A DNA stretch of 64,000 bases from Mytilus trossulus (taxonomy: Eukaryota; Mollusca; Bivalvia; Mytilida; Mytilidae): assembly GCF_036588685.1 (NCBI RefSeq), contig NC_086383.1, positions 58,169,448-58,233,447 of the forward strand. Reading direction: 5' to 3'. Numbering within the stretch: position 1 is the first letter of the stretch; every line of letters begins with the position of its first letter. Made by a program: the position numbers and the translations under genes. Shown piece after piece: positions 12,860 to 25,926 of the stretch. The notes below the pieces were generated by a model, which did not search any database, was not told the DNA's origin, and was given only the letters and a program-made list of their open reading frames with translations.

Positions 12860-14050
12860 AACACAACTTAGAACAAATAGTGATGAACATTAATGTAAAA
12901 TTGTGCTGTCGCCATACATCAGGGACATTTACACAGATAACTGCACAACTTAGAACATATAGTGGTGAACATTAATGTAAAATTGTACTGTCGCCATACA
13001 TCAGGGACATCAGGGACATTAACGCAGGTAACTGCACAACTTAGAACAAATAGTGGTGAACATTAATGTAAAATTGTACTGTCGCCATACATCAGGGACA
13101 TATAAACAGGTAACTACACAGCTTAGAACAAATAGTGGTGAACATTTATGTAAAATTGTACTGTCGTCATACATCAGGGATATTTAAACAGGTAACTGCA
13201 CAAGTTGGAACATATGGTGGTGAACATTTATGTAAAATTGTACTGTCGCCTTACATCATGGATATTTAAACAGGTAACTGCACAACTAAGAACATATAGT
13301 GGAAAACATTTATATAAAATTGTACTGTCGTCATACATCAGGGTATATTTACACAGGTAACTGCACAAGTTGGAACATATGGTGGTGAAAATTTATGTAA
13401 ATTGTACTGTCGCCATACATCAGGGACATTTACACAGGTAACTGCACAACTTAGAACATATAGTGGTGAAAATGTATGTAAATTGTACTGTCGCCATACA
13501 TCAGGGACATTTACACAGGTAACTGCACAAGTTGAAAGTGGTGAAAATTTATGTCAATTGTACTGTCGCCATACATCAGGGATATTTACACAGGTAACTG
13601 CACAACTTTGAACAAATAGTGGTGAATATTTATTTAAAATTGTACTGTCGCCATACACCAGGGACATTTACACAGGCAACTGCACAACTTAGAACAAATA
13701 GTGGTGACGATTTATGTAAAATTGTACTGTCGCCATACATCAGGGACATTTTCACAGGTAACTGCACAACTAAGAACATATAGTGGTGAACATTTATGTA
13801 AAATTGTACTGTCGCCATACATCAGGGACATATACTACGGTAACTGCACAACAAAGTACATATATTGGTGAACTAGTATGTATATTTACTGTCGCCATAC
13901 ATCAGGGACATTTACTAGGATAACTGCACAACTAAGTACATATATTGGTGAACTAGTATGTATGTAATAGTATAGTATGTAAATCTGTACTGACGCCATA
14001 AATCAGGGATATTCACATAGGTAGCTGCAAATCTTAGTATCACTAGTAGT
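12860..14050. repeat. Minisatellite, 82-bp unit, about 14 copies
   Basis: Successive 'ctgtcgcc' words lie about 82 bases apart (for example 13079, 13161, 13243). Each unit also has 'ggtaactgcacaac', 'agtggtgaacattta' and 'catcagggacattt'. One unit carries a duplicated 'catcagggacat', and the copies after 13800 are more diverged. The open frames here are repeats read through: 82 is not a multiple of three, so no long repeat protein can be made. Confidence 0.95.
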
Positions 14051-15774
14051 GGACCACAAGTAATTCTTCCTTCTGACCATGCGCAATTGATTTGAATCAA
14101 ATCTTGGTTGGGAAATACCCCAGTTAAAATACGTCATTGGTGTTCCATCCAGGAATTTCCAACCTTCTCCTGTATTCTTGCCTTGTATGCAAATTGCATC
14201 GTTGTAAACGAGTTTTATATCAGCTAAAATTTCAAATTTATATATATAATTAAAGATTATCGTAGGTCATCTCAACGAGATTGAATGATATCTGTTTATC
14301 GCTATTTAACATGTTAACCTGTGGCGACGTTGTTACTTTCATTGACAACCATACGTGTGCCCTTAATTTATAGCGATCATTTTTCATGGCCATTTTCATT
14401 CTATAAGATCAAAGGACAATTTGTAAAATAGCGATTATTATACGTATCCTCTACTTGCTTATGTAACAATAATTAACTAGTTTAAGATAATTGATGGAGG
14501 CAATAGAAGTCTACTAAATTTCGTAAATGAGAATGATTTTTTTATTCCTAAATACTCATGATTTTTTTTTTAAGAGGGCTTAATTTTAAGGGTTGCATTT
14601 TAATGATTTCATTGAAAAAATCATACATTTGTTTCATTTTTTTTAAAAGTTTTATCATCAGGTTTAGGTTTTTGGACATGATAGCCAAAACAAATTTTGC
14701 ATATCAGAATTTATCAAGACTACTTAAAATATCGTATATGATTATCATAGTTAAAAAATTGTTCAGTATACATTTGAACATTATATCAAAGAAAAGTGTC
14801 ATATATACATATAAAAATGAAGAGGTGGTATGATTGCCAATGAGAGTCTCGCTACAGGATATCAAAAATGACACAGAAATTAACAAATATAGGTTACCGT
14901 ACGGCCTTCAACGATGAACAAAGCCCATGCATACCACATAGTCAGATTTGGTTTTGGTTCTATTCATTGGACATAATCCTCAAGCACAAAATATATTTGA
15001 TACAAATACAAAAAATATGTCATTACCAGCTTTCGTTTATACGATTAGTCAATATTTTCTCACTTTTGTTAATTTGCGTGTTACTTATTATGCTTTCAAA
15101 ACATACTATTGATATTTACGTTAAAACAGCTCTTTTTGTGTAATACTTTCATTTCATCTCCTTACAATCCAAGTAAGTAATGGATAAGATACATTTCTAA
15201 ATGGCATGGACAGGATTAAATCCTCAATGCTCTTTAACTCAAAAAGAACATTTTTGTTAACAAGCTATTGTGTGTACATAATATTCCATAACTCTTAACC
15301 TATAAAGGGAATTTAAACAAATCATATTGATTCGAAAAAAAAATCATATGGTTTCTCATTTAAGTATTTTGAAAGCTTTTGAAAATGTCCTTTGAAGTTG
15401 AAATTGTTACTATGAAATAATTTAGAGATAAAAAATAAAACACGATGCAAAAACACGCAGTTTGAAATATAAAATAAAAGAGGGAAACAAATATCGCTTT
15501 AACTCCACTTAATATAAGATGAAAATTTCGTGTAATATAATTTTTAGTCATCAGATTTTGATTTGTATGACACTAGCTTAAAAATTACTTTTCACAATGA
15601 TCAGTCGAATTAATATGTAAGTGATTAAAATTAACAACATTGTACAATATCATGCATAAAAGCATTTATAAAACTCTTGCATTTAAATTAATGTACGAAA
15701 TAGTAAACTAAGAAATCAAATGTCAACCACTATTAACATAAAGATTAAACACTTTCGAATAAACGCATCACTGA
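14051..15774. other. Non-coding stretch with one R1 piece
   Basis: Apart from an R1 fragment at 14812-14945 (gatttgccaatgag-like start, accgtacggccttcaac) I see nothing that can be assigned. The small open frames are AT-rich and have no recognisable motif. Confidence 0.4.
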
Positions 15775-17071
15775 TATAGGCAGGATGATAATTTTGTAAG
15801 CCAGATTTGAGATCCATGTAAAGCAGACTCATCAGTGACGCTCGGGTTAAAAAAGTTCAATAGACCAAATAAATTACGAAGTAGTAGGTTGCACTTTGTA
15901 AATACAGCTGTTTCTCAAACCACGCCTCTTTTGGTGAGATATACTAAAATTAATTTTGTTTACATACTGGTTCCCAGTTATGCTCTCTGTGTTCCATCTC
16001 ATAGAGACATAACTTGGGAATGTTACCAGTAAATACACATGTGCATATTGTTTACATTGAAATCTGTGGTAACCCTTCATTCGAGGTAAGAGTAGTTAAA
16101 AAATTTAATGTTAATTTAAATTCTGAAAAGTTCAGAGCATATAAACGTTAAAAATATGCCGCACAGCCTAATATTTTGACTTTTGAAAACAATTGTAGTG
16201 CATATAAACTTTCAATTTAAGGATACGATTTTTTTCAAAACTTCATAGTGAAGTAGTACAGTTTTAGCCGTAAAAGGATTTCCCATGGGAAATTAAATTG
16301 TCAATATTTACAGAAATGCAACCTGAAGAGCATTGAGGAAATATGATCAATAAAAAAGCAAACAATGTAACAATCCAAATCTTAACATTTAATGCTGACC
16401 CCCCCCCCCCCCCCCCTTTTTTCAAGTTTTCCCCCCAGTGATATTGCTACCGATTTATTCTATTTACCTGTGATTTTCATTGTATAGTTCTGTTTTTCCT
16501 CGGTATCAATTCTTTGGAATGTACCAAACGGACAAGTAATGTAAGCAGCCATGGTTGATGGCCTGAACTGGTAACATAAGTTAAGTTGTCTATAGAGAAA
16601 GAAATTGTCAGGACAGCGACCAGTTCCTGAACATTAGTCAAGTTATTTTACAACAGCGAAAATTAAAAAAGTCTCATGTTATTTGAATCACTTATACCCA
16701 AAATTAATATATAAAATTGAGAATGTGTTAAAGCGACAACAAACCGACCATACAGCAGACAACAGCCTACATGTTCTTTTTTAACTTATTGCTGTAATAG
16801 TCTTTCCAAAGATTGAATTTCATTTGACGGTTGTAAGTATACGTATACATATTTTTTAATACATTTTTAATATGAACTTACGATCTCGAGTTATATAAAA
16901 CCTCCATCCAGTTTCGGAATATAACAGTATAAGTAAAAGGATTTGAATGTAAAATACACAGTTTTGTCAACGCATTGTAAAAGAAAGATACACAACGAGG
17001 ATTTAATGAACATCTCATATCACATGCAGCTATTGATATAGAAACCATTGTTTCATCATTGTTCTGATTCT
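15775..17071. other. Non-coding stretch with R2 fragment and poly-C tract
   Basis: An R2 fragment lies at 15775-15880. A run of about 17 C followed by T occurs at 16400-16425. No coding evidence was found. Confidence 0.45.
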
Positions 17072-17657
17072 CAAAGGAGTAGGTCCGGTAAGAGCCCTTT
17101 TTGGCCCCAAAATATAACAGTTTTACAAAATTGTTAAAATGTAAACTTTTAGTTATTTATTGGACAGTTGAATGCTTCTGCTACATTAATATGGGCTGTT
17201 TTTGACAATACAATGCACATATATCGGGTTGTAGCACCATGAAGTCATGCTAAATTACTTAAATCTTCAAAATTCTATCATTTTAGTTAAATTTTTGACG
17301 GTTTCCGTGTAAAACGAAAGTAGCCGCATTCGTGTTCATCCTTAATATTGAAATGTAAGTTGTATTTTATGATAATACATAACATATATAAAGATTGTGG
17401 ATGAACACGGATGCGGCCACTTTCATTTTTGACAAAAACCATCTGAAAAGTGACGTTTATTGGCATATTTGAGAGATTTTTCATTTTTGAGCTTGAATCG
17501 GATCGTTTTTAATGACTAAATCAGTAAAAATCTTTCACAAAAATTAATTGAATCAAGTGAAATAGACACTTAAGTGTTTAAAAAGTGGTCAAAATCTTTC
17601 GTCAGATGAAACTGAAATTTTAGGCCAAAATGAGTCCTTACCGGACCTACTCCTTTG
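17072..17657. mobile_element. MITE-like element with 21-bp perfect terminal inverted repeats
   Basis: The left end CAAAGGAGTAGGTCCGG returns as its exact reverse complement at the right end (17637-17657), with weaker pairing continuing about 20 bases further in. A second inverted repeat is nested inside: about 17308-17342 (cgaaagtagccgcattcgtg) against 17398-17440 (cacggatgcggccactttc). No transposase is encoded. A target-site duplication is not evident. Confidence 0.7.
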
Positions 17658-17926
17658 TCATCAGCCTCTGGCTTATGATGTGCTGATATAATTGTCGTTC
17701 CGCTGTATAGTTTAAAGAGTAAGGTAAAATGAAATAACATAATTTCAAACTTCATTTTTCTTGACTTGTTCATATGATCTGCATGTCATTCTTTTCTAGT
17801 GAAAAATTTATCGTCTTGAACATGATATAGTAAGACAGTTTCCGAACACCCACATACTGTATGTTAGTTGACTATTGGTTAATCAAAGGTATATAAAAAA
17901 TCAATAAGAAATACATTTTCATGAAT

Positions 17927-17948
17927 GATATATATATATATATATAAT
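17927..17948. repeat. (TA)n microsatellite
   Basis: About eleven TA dinucleotides in a row. Confidence 0.9.
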
Positions 17949-18540
17949 ATTAACTTCAATTTGTCTCCATTGAAACCTTAAAAAACTCAACAATAATGTT
18001 TTTTTCCAAAACATATTTCATATGAGCGTTTGAAATTTTTATTCCACGGTCTGACAAAAATATGATTTCTTTCAATTAGCGTGTGAACAGTGAATATATA
18101 CCTTTTTTACAGCTAAGTTACGTTTTAAAGTACAACACACATGCTTTACTATGATGGTTATATTGGGGTACATTCTAGTTTTGCATTAATAAACACGTGT
18201 GCATATTCTATTCGGACAATCGGCAATCCTCGCGACAATTCGCTACTCTTCGTTTATTCGTTTGTTACGAAATCGGCCGAGTTGTGACGAATACTATTCT
18301 AGGTTGCTTTGTAGAAAACATTCTTACTGGAACAGAATGTTATACATCAGTTATACGGTCAATAACAAAAATACCAAACCCCAAAGAACATTCAAAAGGC
18401 AAAACAAAAAACTCAAACACATCAAACGAATAGAAAACAATTGGCATATTTCTGATTTGGTACATGCATTTTGTTATGTAGAAAATTGTGAATTAAACCT
18501 TAATTGCGTTTGCGTCTTTGATGATATTTTGACATGTTGA

Positions 18541-18752
18541 TTTGTCCTTCATGTTATTTTGACATCAATTTAAGTCCTTCATGTTATTTGGACATCAATA
18601 TACGTTCTACGTGTTATTTTGACATCAATATACGTCCAACATGTTATTTTGACATCAGTATACGTCCAACATGTTTTATGTACATCTAAATACGTCCTTG
18701 GTGTTACTTTTACATGTAGTTATGTCCTTGGTTCTATTTTCAGTGAACTTAA
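18541..18752. repeat. Tandem repeat, 30-bp unit, about 7 copies
   Basis: A unit 'gtccttcatgttattttgac' plus 'atcaatatac' repeats about seven times and becomes more diverged toward the right end. An R3 fragment lies just before it at 18355-18500. Confidence 0.85.
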
Positions 18753-19619
18753 ATCTCAGATTTTCTTTACATTAAATTAATATTTCAATATTTGCTTACG
18801 CAACAAATTTACCAGGTGGTATTTTGATGTTCCATGTATCAAATACACCACATGTTGCATATGTATAACTTTTTATTTTTATTTTGCATTTGATGTTGAA
18901 ATTCCTCCACAACTTCATTGTTTCTCGATTTATCAGAATAAATCGTCAGTATAGTAACATCTCCCTAAATTTCAGAGTTCATTATTCAGGAAAAGATGTT
19001 TTTAGGACAAACAATTTTCCAAAGTGCTGCAATTGCATGTTTATTAAACAAGACACTACCCCCAGGACCAAGTGATTTTCCTGGTGTTTGACAAACCACT
19101 GAAGAAAAACTACGACTATATCATAGGTATTTATTATATGTCGTTAGGTTAAATAGGCAAGCACGAAGAAAAAAAAATAGGTTTGTACAACATTGTCAAA
19201 TTTGTCAAATTTGTAATATGTAATGAATTTTCTGTTCATATTTATTATCATGATTCTTCATATAACTAAATTTTAGAATTGTATTTTTTAATATAATACT
19301 ACAGTTGGTGGCGGTTCGGCGGGATCTGCATGAGCTGCTCGTCTAACAGAAGATCAGGTTACGGTATTGGTGTTAGAGGCAAGATATTCTGATTTAGAGA
19401 ATGAAGCAACAGTTATACCTGGTGCAATTATTAGGCTTTTACGAAGCAAACAAGACTGGATCTATAACAGTGTTCCACAGAAACATTCGTCGTTAGGGTG
19501 AAAAATGAGGTTAACAAATCTGGAATCATTTAAAATCTAAAGGACTATGGATAAGTTATTTTACCGGACCACCAAGTGTCATTACGTCAGACTATGAATT
19601 TTCATTAATTTGGAAATGT

Positions 19620-20000
19620 TCAGCCTTTGAGTATTCAATGTAGTTATGCGTTTACTTTTCTACATTGGTTAGAGGTATAGGGGAGGGTTGAGATCTCACA
19701 AACATGTTTAACCCCGACGCATATATGCGCCTGTCCCAAGTCAGGAGCCTCTGGCCTTTGTTAGTCTTGTATTATTTTAATTTTAGTTTCTTGTGTACAA
19801 TTTGGAAATTAGTATGGCGTTCATTATCATGATTATTATGACTAGTATATATTTATTTAGGGGCCAGTTGAAGGACGCCTCCGGGTGCGGGAATGTCTCG
19901 CTACATTGAAGACCTGTTGGTGACCTTCTGCTGTTGTTTTTTTTTATTTTGTCGGGTTGTTGTCTCTTTGACACATTCCCCATTTCCATTCTCAATTTTA
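19620..20000 (+). repeat. Dispersed repeat R6 copy
   Basis: It contains 'catgtttaaccccgacgc', 'cccaagtcaggagcctctgg', 'gaaggacgcctccgggtgcg' and the end 'cacattccccatttcc'. The end block recurs at 12345-12405. It sits between exon remnants of the GMC pseudogene. Confidence 0.65.
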
Positions 20001-22624
20001 TCATGCAATGTAATGTGGAAGGTCATGTGAACAAAAAAGTTTCCATACGAAGACATAACGATAGTCTCGACGTAAAGCAAGATTTTTTTTGAGGCGATTT
20101 CTTTCAGATAAATTTATCCTTTCAAACAATTTGTTCACAAGGAAAAATCGAAAACAACACTTGGGGTTCGTGTTGTTTATTCTTTAGTTTTTTTATGTTG
20201 TGTCATGTGTACTATTGTTTGTCTGTTTGTCTTTTTCATTTTTAGTCATGGCGTTGTCGGTTTATTTTAGATTTATGAGTTTGACTGTGCCTTTTGTATC
20301 TTTCGTCCTCCTTTTGGGGTGAAAGAAATACGAATTGGGGTGAAAGAAATACGAATTTAAGACTGCGCTAACAATCATCCTCTTCACGGTCGAAGGGAAC
20401 GTAGTGCGCACTTCATGTAAATGTTATCATTTTTAAACAACGGGTAAATTTTAATTTGCTTTTAACTAATATCTATTATTTATGAAAGTACCATACAATC
20501 GGAAGTTTGAATGTTATGATTCATATGAGAGGGAGTCGGCATGATTATGACGAATGGGAAATACAGGGATGTACAGGCTGGGGTTACAAAGATGTTTTAC
20601 CTTTCTTTAAAAAGATGGAAACGGTTCAAATTCCGGAAATCAAGAATTCGCGTGAGTTAAGAAATGTTTTTGAAAAGTTTAAATGGGGTTCGTCACATTC
20701 TTTTAATAAAATGTGTATCTTATTTTTTCTTGTTACTTCGTTCTTATTTCTAGGTCTATGAAGAATGGCCACTACCCCAATTGCAATAACATCGGTAATT
20801 TTGAATAAAAAAAAAAGTATATCACTTAAAAATGAGGTAAAAGATGAAGAAAAGGTTTTTGAATATTTATTTATTATCGATTGGGACAGTGCATCTGGCA
20901 ACGTTTGCCATATATGCGTTTAATTGGCATGATGTAAAAGTGTATCATATATCTATTAAGGCAAGACTCTAATACATGTGTATGCTCGTTATAGCTGATT
21001 TAACTATTTACTTACTTACTTGTTTAGTAAAGCAAACATAATCAAGTCCTACCTTTCAGGTTTTAGAGGAAGATGTGGGCCACTTTCTATATCTCGCGGA
21101 TCTCCTACGAATCTAGAATACTTTCACCAGCAGGCTGCATCAGAGTTGAACTTTTCTACTGTAGATTGTAATGGTTATAATCAAATAGGTAAATTTAACA
21201 TAAACTACTAGTATCTCTTAGTTTAATGACGTTTTCTCCTTTTGTTTTTTTTAATGTTTGCCAAATATTCAAATTCCGGTATTGTTATCAATGTAGTGGC
21301 AAAACACTTTATCCCGTTCACTTTTCTTTTTCTTTTCATACTTGTATTACCTAGAGTTTAAAAAGGCATATTTGAAACCCCTATAAAGTCCTTTTTTCAC
21401 GATTTTTCTGTTAATGTTAAATTTGCATTTATATCACAAAAACAAGCACATGGACACTAATTATGTTCCTGCTTTTTTAAAGGAAGGACGAACAATACCA
21501 AAGGCACAGACAAACTTATGTATCTAAAATAAACTGACAACGCCATGGCTATAAATGAAAAAAGACAAACAGATAAACAATAGTACACATGACACAACAT
21601 AGAAAACCAAAGAATAAACAATTGTTTTGTATATATGCATGTACTATCAATTAAAATCAGTCTTTTAAAAAGCTTATTTTGTTTGTTTTAGATCGAGTAG
21701 CAAACATTTGTTTACTTAGTGTTAATATACGATGTGTATATCCTAAAGCATAGAAATATAACTGAAGTTAAATCCGAGAAATACATATCACAAGCTACTT
21801 ATTAACAATGTATCTTCATTTCATCAATGAATAAATACCAGTTAAATGCTTGTAAAAATATCTCAAAATCACTTTCTTTCAAAGAAAAGCGCTTCAAATT
21901 TAAAAAAGGTTTTATCGATACAATCACTATCTTACATATTTGGATGATCCCCACGTGTAACTTAACCACAAAATCAGAAGTTGACAATTATCAGTTATTT
22001 ATGAACACAAAGCAAAGGAATCGAGAATGATGAAACTTGCAAAGCTTACAATTTTGTTTTGTTTGTTTTTGAAGGGTTTTGTCGGAACCAACTTAACATC
22101 AAATATGGCAAAAGTTGTAGCTCAGCTTCATGTTACCTACGACCTGTTATGTCACGACGCAATTTGCTAATCAGTCTTAACAGTTATGTGACCAAGGTAT
22201 GTAAATTAGTTAAATTAGAGTTATTTTTCTTTGTTAAAAATAGACAGAATACTTTGTTATGACTGATTTCTAGCACAATTTTCAAATAATCGTATTTTGT
22301 CAAATTTATGTTGAATACTTGGAAAGAGATTGTGTGTAATTATTAGAACACTCAGCTCTGGAAAAAGTAAAATTCAATAAAAAAATATTGAACTGATAGG
22401 AACCTTGAATCTTAACAGTTATGTGATTCAGGAAGATAAGTACGTGATATTCAAGATTTTTTTAAAAATCTTTATTTTGCTAATCAATTTGTATAATAGT
22501 CAAGGTCAAATTTGAGAGCCACTGATATTCATAAAACAGTAGAAGATAAATATTTAGTTTCTACTACGCTTATCTATTTTATTTGCAAATTCCCATGTTG
22601 TATCGAATTATTGATACATGTATA

Positions 22625-22860
22625 AAAGTAAAAACATAAAAATACTGAACTCCGAGGAAAATTCAAAAAGGAAAGTCCAAAATCAAAAGGCAAAAATCAA
22701 AAGTCCAAACACATCAAACGAATGGATAACAACTGTCATATTCCTGACTTGGTACAGGCATTTTCGAATGTAGAAAATGGTCGATTGAACCTGATTTTAT
22801 AGCTAGCTAAACCTCTCACTTGTATGACAGTCGCATCAAATTTCATTACATATGTCATTA
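22625..22860 (+). repeat. Dispersed repeat R3, full-length looking copy
   Basis: This copy starts with 'aatactgaactccgagg', passes through 'acaactgtcatattcctgac' and ends after 'agctaaacctctcacttgta'. Two shorter copies follow at 23300-23450 and 23645-23790, all within the GMC pseudogene. Confidence 0.65.
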
Positions 22861-24878
22861 TAAGCTATAAAAATATTCATAAGTAAAAGCCATAATTCTT
22901 TGATCAATTTTTGATTTAATGACTCTTGACGTGGCTCGGTAATTCATTTATCAAACTTTCGGATTTTTACTTAGAACGTTCCTTATGTGGTTTTTGTCAG
23001 ATGTGCGATTGCACATGTATTGTATGTTCTTAATGAGACCGAAATGTAAATGCCATCTAATTATTAATTTTTCTTCTCATGTACTCATACGCAGAAAACG
23101 AGCCTACGGTGTTCGGTTCGTGAAAGATGGAAGGACACTAGAGGTTTTTGCTCGTAATGAAGTCATATTATCTGCTGGTTCGTTTGAATCACCGCATATC
23201 TTTCTATTATCTGGAATTGGACCAAAGAATCATCTGAGGATATTTAATGTAATTGAAATATAACATGAGTAATGAATATACATGACTGAAATTCTGTGTT
23301 AATGTACCAAAAAGTAAAATCACAAAAATACTAAACTCCGAGGAAAATTCAAAACGGAAAGTCCATAATCAAATTACAAAATCAAATAACAAAACACATC
23401 AAACGATAACAACTGTCATGACCATGACTTGGAACAGACATAAATAACAAAATACATAATTTATATTATTTATTTATGTGTTTTGCTGTCATGAGTGATC
23501 TAATTTTTATTCCTACTGTATTCCTGTCGTGTATTGTTGTTATTTTAACGTTTTTTTTGTCATGCTATCAAGTCGTTTGGCTAGGCAATAAAATGGTTTC
23601 AAGCCACTAGTTTTGCCTTAAAATTCACTGTACGGAAGTCTTTTGTTATCAAAAAGTAAAATCACAAAAATACTGAACTTAAAGCAAAATCAATTCGGAA
23701 AGTCCATAATTACATGGCAAAATCAAATAAAAAAACGCATCAAAAACGAATGGACAAGAACTGTCATATTCCTGACTTGGAATCGAAAAGAATCGTTTTT
23801 ATGTATTTTTGCGAATCAATCTAAGTATAGATAAGAAACCAATACGAAGAAAAAATAAGTTTAATGTTTGTATCAAATATGTTTTGATCGATGCTAATAA
23901 AATGAAATTCAGATGATTATCAGGATTATGTACGACTATTGTGAGAACAAAATGTAAACACTTAAACAGATAGTAGCTATGACTTTCATAATTTAAAGTT
24001 TTCATGGGCGCCCTTTGTGGTTTTATTTCTAAGTTTGTGTTTTAATCTATGCACAGTTTAATGTACTACTACATGTAGTTCTGTCTTTTATGTTGTGGAT
24101 TCCTGTTCACGCAGACCTTCCCGTTGGAGAAAATTTACAAGACCACCTTGCAATGGGCCTGTACTATTCAATTAAAACGACGCTAAATATAAATTTTTAA
24201 AAGTTGACAGATACAGATAATGTTTTGGATTACGTCTTCAAAAGAAAAGGTATTCAGCAATGCATTGTAATTATTTTTCATATATTCTGTATCATTTTAA
24301 GAAGAAGCTAGTGACTAAGGTTTTGTCATGAAAAAGGAATAGATACATTGAACTGTAAGATAATATGTTGATCAGTAAAAATTGTTGATGATGAGTTGCT
24401 GATTAACTTTGACTCCGACAAGTGTTTGATGTTACTCCTTTATACCGCAAGCTAAGCAGAGAAGCAGCAAATAAAAATAAAATTTGGGAAATGGTGTGTG
24501 GATTACACTGCAAAGAAATTGACAACAACGTCATAGTTTTAACAGCGATAAACAATTTGTTATCGATTATCTCAACTCGGTTGCTTTTCTCATGAGATAA
24601 ACAATGATAATTTATAATTAATTGCTGATTTCTTCTTACAAAGGTACGTGAGATAGGCATTGATTTTTCGTCATAATAATGATTTTTCTGAAGTAGTAGA
24701 GAGTCGAATAACTATCATATTAATACATTTATAATATCATGATGTTTTACACTAAAAAGACCATGCGAGATTGAAATGTATGAAACACAGTTGTCAATAG
24801 CTTAAGTAAAAAATCAAGAAAATTGTTTATCAGAGGCTAATAACGTTTACCAAACTATAATTCATATTTTCATTATAG

Positions 24879-25030
24879 GAATATTCAATAACCCGATTGT
24901 AGATGGAAGTCTATATTCAAAAGTGGACAAAGCATCACATACAAAATACCCAGATGGTAAAAGTGTTTTTAGTCCTTTTGCATTTGAGTCTCCAACTCCA
25001 AGTGCAAACTTGAAGGACAATGTAGCTTTA
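24879..25030 (+). CDS. Possible orphan exon, unrecognised
   Basis: After an acceptor (cattatag) the frame reads GIFNNPIVDGSLYSKVDKAS and continues through 'KYPDGKSVFSPFAFESPTPS' before running into repeat R1. The incoming phase fits the phase at which the last GMC exon (ending 24249) stops, so it could be a further exon of that broken gene. I do not recognise the sequence as GMC, and no clean donor follows. It may instead be an exon fragment of another gene. Confidence 0.35.
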
Positions 25031-25079
25031 TTTTGCTATACTTTTTTCTTTACCTTTTTGTTGGTTAGCAATACTATTA

Positions 25080-25620
25080 TTTATGTAAAAAAAATTACGA
25101 AAAACAAATGTGTAACACATAAACAAACTACAACCACTGAATTACAGGTTCCTTACTTGGGAATGGCACATACATGAATAATGTGGTGGTGTTAAACATG
25201 TTAGCGTGATCTCAACCCTTCGACTAACCTGGGACAGTGGTATAACAGCATAAAATATGAACGAACTATACAAATCAGTTGAAAGTTCGTTCTTATGTTG
25301 TACTGTTACATCACTGTCACAGGTTAAGGGGAAGGGGTTGGGATCCCTCTAACATATTTAACCCCACCAAATTCTGTAAGTCAGTGATTGTCGTTTGTTT
25401 GTGTGTTACTTAATTGTTTTTCGTTTATTTTTGTACAAAAATAGGTTGTAAGCTTTGTCGTTTGGATTGTTTTACATTGTCATTTTGGGGCCTTTTATAT
25501 CTCATCATTGCTGAAGACCATACCATGACACCTATAGATGTAAATTTCTGTGACATGTTGGTCTTCATATCACATGTTGGAAACCATACCACATCTTATG
25601 TTTATATGATAAGTGCCTTT
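25080..25620. repeat. Two R1 copies back to back (imperfect palindrome)
   Basis: 25080-25285 is the distal part of R1 in forward orientation. 25286-25620 is R1 in reverse, meeting the first at 'aactatacaaatcagttgaaagttcgttctta'-type sequence near 25262-25295. A comparable reverse-then-forward pair is seen at 53380-53870. Confidence 0.65.
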
Positions 25621-25887
25621 AGTTGAAACAAGAATTTAGAACTGTACGGGCAAATGTCTTGCAGTCAACTTAAGTCTATTTTAACAGATTCGTTTGATTG
25701 GTACATATGAGAATATGATGCATGTTTAAGTTGGTTTGTTATCTTCGCTTTGATATATTGGCAGACTTCGAGTATTGCGAGTACACTGATCACACCACTG
25801 GTTTTGGATTTTTTATTCCCGAAGAATATCACCAGCATAGATGTTGAAATTGTTTTACCTATATCCAAAGTGTTAGGGCGTGTTTCT

Positions 25888-25890
<3 letters not shown>

Positions 25891-25922
<32 letters not shown>

Positions 25923-25926
25923 ATAT
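25891..25926. repeat. (TA)n microsatellite at the outer edge of the truncated Penelope element
   Basis: A run of alternating TA. A similar run (41415-41450) borders the outer edge of the second Penelope copy. Confidence 0.85.

Larger units (their letters stand above)
19034..24249 (+). pseudogene. GMC oxidoreductase (choline-dehydrogenase-like) pseudogene
   Basis: GMC oxidoreductases bind FAD and oxidise alcohols. Recognisable exon pieces follow in the right order. 19034-19127 has 'LPPGPSDFPGV' and, two frames away, 'KKNYDYII'. 19304-19497 has the FAD-binding 'GGGSAGS' and 'VLVLEA'. 20506-20651 has 'MRGSRHDYDEW' and 'GWGYKDVLPFFKKME'. 21060-21188 has 'GRCGPLSISRGSPTNLEYF'. 22075-22196 has 'SSASCYLRPVMSR'. 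About 23075-23244 has 'EVILSAGSFESP' and 'LLSGIGPK'. 24115-24249 has 'DLPVGENLQDHLAMG'. The lesions are a frameshift in the first piece, stop codons at the seventh residue after GGG, at the end of the second piece and after 'NINF' in the last, a lost acceptor before the sixth piece and no donor after it. The catalytic C-terminal half with the active-site histidine is not visible. R3, R6 and R7 repeats sit in the former introns. Confidence 0.82.

Noticed and set aside
13402-13818. Open frames on both strands with repeated CRHTSGTFTQVTAQL-type peptides
   Set aside because: They are the 82-bp minisatellite read through; the unit length is not a multiple of three and no start, splice or stop context supports a protein.
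12860-14050. CRISPR-like array
   Set aside because: The repeats are contiguous without spacers and the genome is eukaryotic; this is a minisatellite.
18199-18540. 113-codon plus-strand frame
   Set aside because: Its second half is repeat R3 and the first half has no motif or splice support.
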